DNA of 64,000 bases, from the NCBI GenBank assembly GCA_905250115.1, contig CAJNOI010000072.1, forward strand, positions 1-64,000, read 5' to 3'. Below the pieces are notes generated by a model that ran no database searches, had not been told where the DNA came from, and saw only the letters and a list, made by a program, of their open reading frames with translations. Origin of the DNA: Adineta steineri (lineage: Eukaryota > Rotifera > Eurotatoria > Adinetida > Adinetidae). Shown one piece after another: positions 59,788-64,000 of the stretch (the stretch's first letter is position 1; the number at the start of each line of letters is the position of its first letter). Both the position numbers and the translations under genes were made by a program.

Positions 59788-62071
59788 TTAGATTGTTTTA
59801 TTAATGATTGTCAATTTATGCTTAGACATTATTTGACTCGTTTAAGAATAAAAACCAAAGAGGTGTGTATCTAAAAAAACACGCCAAATAGGCAAATAAA
59901 TAAATATTAGCATAAAGGGAAGTTATTATTGAATTTCTATTCGATCACGAATACTACCAACGTGACAAAACCACAATTTCTTTGTAAAAATAGTGGAAAT
60001 ATGTATATGAATTATCGCCAATAGCAGAACAAAAGGCGAGTTGGTTGCCTACGTGTACATGACTGATTCCTTCTTCCCAAAAAAATAATAATAGGGTCTA
60101 GACATATTGTTTGGCTAATTTCTCAACCATACAGATCGACAGATGTCGTCATCAACAGGATTATTCTATTGAGATTCAAATTATTTTTCTAACAATATAT
60201 TGATATTTAGTTGAGAAATTATATTCGATATTGAAATATTTTACAAAATCAATCATCTTGACTTTTTCCGATCAAGATTTTGTATAATATCCTGAGAGAA
60301 ATAATAAAACTAAAGAACGCATAAGATAGTACATCCAGTAAGTTAATGCATTATTTATTCAAAAATATACTGAACTGATTTGCAAAATTTGAGATGTCTA
60401 CGATATTATTTGAAAACAATCCATAAATGACCCTTATTATATCTTAGGCTACTGATAATTGAATGCAAAACATGATGAACGAGATTACGCATATCACATA
60501 TCAATGATTGAAATTGTAGAACTCATACAACTATTTTTGTTAATACATAGTACTCATCAAGCAATAATTTAAATCAATTAAAATGATAAAAAAATATGAA
60601 TATATTTAACAATGTATAAATTGTTTTTAAAGATACTTCAAAATTTCTCATGAAATGCAATTATTTTGAACTTATTAAAAACTCTTATAAAATGACAGTC
60701 ATAATTATTCCAATATCGATTTACATGAGAGTTTCATGTATAAATTGAGGGTGTGGGTGTTTAACTATAACAAAATGCTACCCACATCCTCTAGTTTCGA
60801 ACCATGATTGTGATGTGTACCATTGCATTTCAAGATCGTATTCATTTTCACCGTTATAGAACAAGGACATGCTTTAGTAGTACAAAACACATACGAATGA
60901 ACTATTAAGATTTTCACGCTTCAATGGATACAAATAATTACTATAGGACACTGCTCTTTCACCTTTTCGTATTTTTGACGAAGTAAAGTCAGTATTCATT
61001 ATGTCAAATAAAACACCATTTTCTTTCTCATTCTTTATATTTATCAATCATATCATAATTTAATTTTGCAATAATTAATTGATTACAAATTCGCCTCTTT
61101 TGGGAGAAATAAGAAAAACGAAACAATACAATTTTTTTCGCTTCAAAAGACGACCATTTTTTACTAATTGGCTTAATTTTAGGACGATACATTAAAAATA
61201 TGATATTTTTATTACTTGGTAGCAAATTCGTACATCAGTGGCGGATCTAGGATTTTGGAAAGGGGGACGATTTTTTTTTGAGTATGGATGGGCGATTTTG
61301 GTTAAAAGCTATTTGTTGAGTCCATTTGAAGTAGTGTGAACCTATTTCTTCATTCATTTTTCATGTAAACAATCAAAAACCAATTCGGAAGTGGGGGCGA
61401 TCGCCTCCTAAATACGCCACTGCCGTAGATAATCTTTCATACAGACGTTACATGAGATGGAATGAAATCAGTCACACACTCTTACTGCATAAATGATGTA
61501 GAGCGAAAATATGTGAAAGAATTTGAGTATTATATATGAATACCGATGGTACAGTGCGTTCGTGCAGTTATCAATGAAAAATAGCGTCATCTATATAGAT
61601 TTTTCGAAAATAAGTCTAATATTCTTTGGTATTTTTATTGGTTACTACTTTTGTAGTTCAGTTTATGCTAGAAGTTTCTCTCTTATTCGGTATATATATG
61701 ACAGAAATAACTGAATATTGAAAGGTTATACTAAACTGCCAATGCACTCATATGTAATTGTGTAACAATATTCTCTTGTCAATACAAGAACAACAAAAAT
61801 GAAATGATTTTAAGCCATATTCAGTTCAATTGTGTAATTAACAGTCATCATCTATGAAATAATCGTACATGATTTTCGTATTTCAATATTATTTAATTAT
61901 CAATATTAAATACTAAAACATTATTAGTGTTTCCTACAATGAAAATTGATATAACAGAACATAGTTTGCAGATTCTGTGGAAAGCTGTACAATCTTAGCA
62001 GAAATATACCATCCCAACACTTCAATATATCTATAAACTAGAATAAGATTTTATTTTTATTTTAGATAAAA
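59788..62071. other. Divergent intergenic region with a hAT-like element
   Basis: Upstream of SLC35E1 (-) and STK19 (+). The only clear structure is the element at 61236-61422. Frames at 61028-61225 and 61523-61714 show no supporting features. Confidence 0.5.
61236..61422. mobile_element. hAT-like MITE
   Basis: 187-base element with ends CAGTGGCGGATCTAGG and (reverse-complemented) CAGTGGCGTATTTAGG. Flanking 8-mers TCGTACAT and CCGTAGAT match at six of eight positions, consistent with an aged 8-bp target duplication. It has no coding capacity. The first 16 bases match the left end of the 43287 element at 12 positions. Confidence 0.8.
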
Positions 62072-62842
62072 ATGAAACGTTCCTATTCTTCTTTAAATTC
62101 CATTTCAACAAAACGTCTAAAAAATAATAATGAATCTCTAAAAAATTCTTCATCATTAACATCTGATTCTTTGACATTTTTTGTTGATATCTCAAAAAAT
62201 TCATTTATTAATTATCTTCATATACCACCAATAATATTTAAACATCAATTATATTCTTTAAAATCAAATAATCGTACATTAATTGATTGTGAATTACAGG
62301 AAATGTTTAATCAAAATCAAATACGTTTATTTCATTCTCATCATGGTATTATGTTAATGTTTACAAGTGATTATCATTTAATAATTGAACGACAACTTAG
62401 TGAAAATAATCTATCATCATTATCAATAGAAAAAACACGTTTAAAACAACGTTTTATTCAAGATTTATTACCTAAATATATACGTTTATCAATTGATAAA
62501 AATACATTAGAAAATGAATTTAAATTGAATACAAATGATATTCATTTACTTATACAATTAGGTTTACTTTTACCAAAACAAATCAATGAATATTGGTTTT
62601 CATTACCAAATTTATCATCATTTATCACATGTTTAGATAAAGGTCGACGAACACTTTTACAAATGCTATCAAGACGAACATATAAAGAAATACCTATGAA
62701 TGAATTTCGATTGAGAGATATGAAAAAAAATTGTTTATTAGGCTTTGATTATCATATTCATGATCTAATTGGTGCAAATTTAGCACATATTATCGACGCA
62801 CCTACAGGCCCAATTGTCAGATTAGGACCAGAAAAAGTTTGA
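62072..62842 (+). CDS. STK19: STK19, winged-helix nuclear protein
   Basis: Single coding exon of 256 residues, the usual STK19 length. A basic, Ser/Asn-rich N-terminus (KRSYSSLNSISTKRLKNN) probably serves nuclear import. Family features include KHQLYSL, ELQEMFNQNQIRLF, LLIQLGLLLP, YWFSLPNLSSFITCLDKGRRTLLQML and GFDYHIHDLIGANLAHIIDAPTGPIVRLGP, the last being the most conserved STK19 segment. Despite the name, the protein is built of winged-helix domains; it binds DNA and has been placed in transcription-coupled nucleotide excision repair. No kinase motifs are present here. An acceptor-like TATTTTAG lies seven bases before the ATG, so an upstream non-coding exon or spliced leader is likely. Confidence 0.93.
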   Translation: MKRSYSSLNSISTKRLKNNNESLKNSSSLTSDSLTFFVDISKNSFINYLHIPPIIFKHQLYSLKSNNRTLIDCELQEMFNQNQIRLFHSHHGIMLMFTSDYHLIIERQLSENNLSSLSIEKTRLKQRFIQDLLPKYIRLSIDKNTLENEFKLNTNDIHLLIQLGLLLPKQINEYWFSLPNLSSFITCLDKGRRTLLQMLSRRTYKEIPMNEFRLRDMKKNCLLGFDYHIHDLIGANLAHIIDAPTGPIVRLGPEKV

Positions 62843-63467
62843 AAAAAACATTATCTGTATGTGTATATATTTATATGATATTTAAATCCGCATTTATTTA
62901 ATAAAATATAATATAAACGCTTATTTTGATATATTATTTTTGTTTACCAGGTATAATGATATGACAAGATTGAGTTTTCTTCATGACCTGATAAACAAAC
63001 TAAGATAAAGTACTATCATTAGTTATGATGATTGGAGATATTTTTTCCAGTCATAGAATCGAACGAAAAAATCTGTATGTCATCATTTGATAAAACTTAT
63101 ATTCGATATTTTATTTCCCTTGCTTCAATCTTTGATTTATAGAATATCATGTTTTGATTTTATCTTATTAAACTAATGACTTTTGATTTTTTCTATGATT
63201 TATTTTATTAATGGTTATAACAAAAAAGGATATTTTTTTTTCGCGCGCTTTTATATTATTTTCAATAAAATTATAACCTTAAAACTTCAAAAAGAAATTA
63301 AAACAATGCAACAAAGAAAAAAAACATAATCTATAATAAATCAAATAGAAGCAGTATTAGTAAAGAAAATAAATAAATCGACCAGATTTTTTCGAAAACA
63401 TATTGATAGTATTTTAATATGTAGCTAGCTTTTAGATATTTAGTTTTTGATTGAGTATTGAATTTTT
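62843..63467. other. Convergent intergenic region
   Basis: 3' regions of STK19 (+) and the Gly-rich EF-hand gene (-). An AATAAA-type signal follows STK19 near 62900. No gene is seen. Confidence 0.55.
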
Positions 63468-64000
63468 TTAATAACCAGCTGATTGTGATTGGAATGATGA
63501 TGATTCGTATGATGATGAACCACCAGCAGCTCCACCAGCACCACCAGCACCACCAGCACCATAGTTTTGACCTAAAAATAATAGATGAATATAGTTTAAT
63601 AACTATATATAAAATTTAATAAAATGAAGCCTTACTAATAAATTGGCGGAATTCATTTTGATCGATGGTACCATCACGGTTGAGATCAGCAGCAGCGAAA
63701 GCAGCATCAGCTCCACCAAAAGCTCCGAAACCTCCAGCAGCAGCACCACCACCAAAACCTGCATCACCACCACCAGCTTGGAAGCTTGATGATTCGAATG
63801 ATGATGATGATGCACCAAAACCAGCACCACCTTGAGCACCACCAGCACCAAATTGAGCTTCATAACCACCAGCAGCACCACCACCATTTGCTCCAAATTG
63901 AGCTGATTCGAATGATGATGATTGACTGTATCCTCCAGCACCAGCAGCTTCGAAACCAGATGCACCACCAGCAAAACCAGCAGCACCACCAGCAAAACCA
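63468..64000 (-). CDS. Gly/Ala/Ser-rich EF-hand protein, 5' end outside window
   Basis: Two exons, >64000-63636 and 63571-63468, join in phase 1. The visible part is dominated by FAGGAAG-, SSSFES- and GGAGG-type repeats, then one EF-hand with a good calcium loop, DLNRDGTIDQNEF, followed by RQFIS. The C-terminal exon continues Gly/Ser-rich and ends FQSQSAGY. Aromatic residues are spaced through the Gly-rich parts (GGY, FES, AQFG), as in structural, matrix or phase-separating proteins. A function cannot be given. The large minus-strand frame beginning MLVVLLVL at 63995 is a different frame of the same repeats and is not the protein. Confidence 0.8.

Noticed and set aside
63603..63995. 130-residue frame MLVVLLVLLVVHLV
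   Set aside because: It is a shifted frame of GGT/GCT codons; the true frame gives the Gly/Ala-rich EF-hand protein with a correct calcium loop and matching splice sites.
1..64000. CRISPR arrays, bacterial operons, ribosome binding sites, tRNA or rRNA genes
   Set aside because: The DNA is eukaryotic with spliceosomal introns. No regularly spaced repeats, cloverleaf boxes or rRNA signatures were recognised by eye; a tRNA scan would be the decisive check.

Overview
The window is nuclear DNA from a small, AT-rich animal genome. Genes are densely split by short GT-AG introns, many of them 45-60 nt, and the gene set is metazoan: netrin, CELF, STK19, CLN5, SPPL2, SLC35E1, a GPR158-type ectodomain. 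The style (very AT-rich, tiny introns, many small TIR elements, an unusual isoprenoid enzyme) suggests a bdelloid rotifer or similar lophotrochozoan; that assignment is inference. All exon boundaries were read by hand from GT/AG signals and checked by codon phase. Most reconstructed genes close in frame over 2-10 exons. Positions may be off by a base in places.

Layout. 336-2330 (-): Asn/Ser/Gln-rich protein with four LSSISHLF-polyQ repeats. 2768-4821 (-): CLN5. 5923-10679 (-): netrin with two consecutive, same-length, same-phase exons for its second laminin-EGF repeat. 12234-12633 (-): small membrane protein. 12760-13337 (-): COX6B with a long N-terminal extension. 14198-14839 (-): GNAT acetyltransferase of arylalkylamine type. 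15313-18990 (-): GPR158/179-like ectodomain without a seven-helix core. 19691-21977 (+): SPPL2 intramembrane aspartyl protease. 21978-25877: gene-poor. 25878-29437 (-): 1083-residue protein joining a divergent class I terpenoid-synthase-like domain to a complete polyprenyl diphosphate synthase. 30317-31129 (+): four-helix membrane protein, convergent with mitochondrial thioredoxin at 31207-32390 (-). 32620-36374 (-): La motif + RRM + extended Tudor in one 741-residue protein. 39371-40402 (+): unknown single-pass protein. 42324-43818 (-): Rab-like GTPase without a C-terminal prenylation motif. 43819-49610: long gap with small transposons. 49611-56947 (+): CELF RNA-binding protein with three possible first coding exons. 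57478-59787 (-): SLC35E1. 62072-62842 (+): STK19. 63468-64000 (-): Gly-rich EF-hand protein, cut by the window end.

The genes are not an operon and do not form one pathway. Repeats are mostly non-autonomous DNA transposons: three TTAA-flanked (piggyBac-like), two CAGxGGCG-ended (hAT-like), one with long inverted repeats and a 9-bp direct repeat (Mutator-like), and one with a large central palindrome. I see no transposase, retroelement, rRNA, tRNA or CRISPR array.

The strongest candidates for something new are the terpenoid-synthase/prenyl-synthase fusion, the La-RRM-Tudor fusion, the paired netrin LE2 exons, and the receptor ectodomain detached from its seven-helix core.
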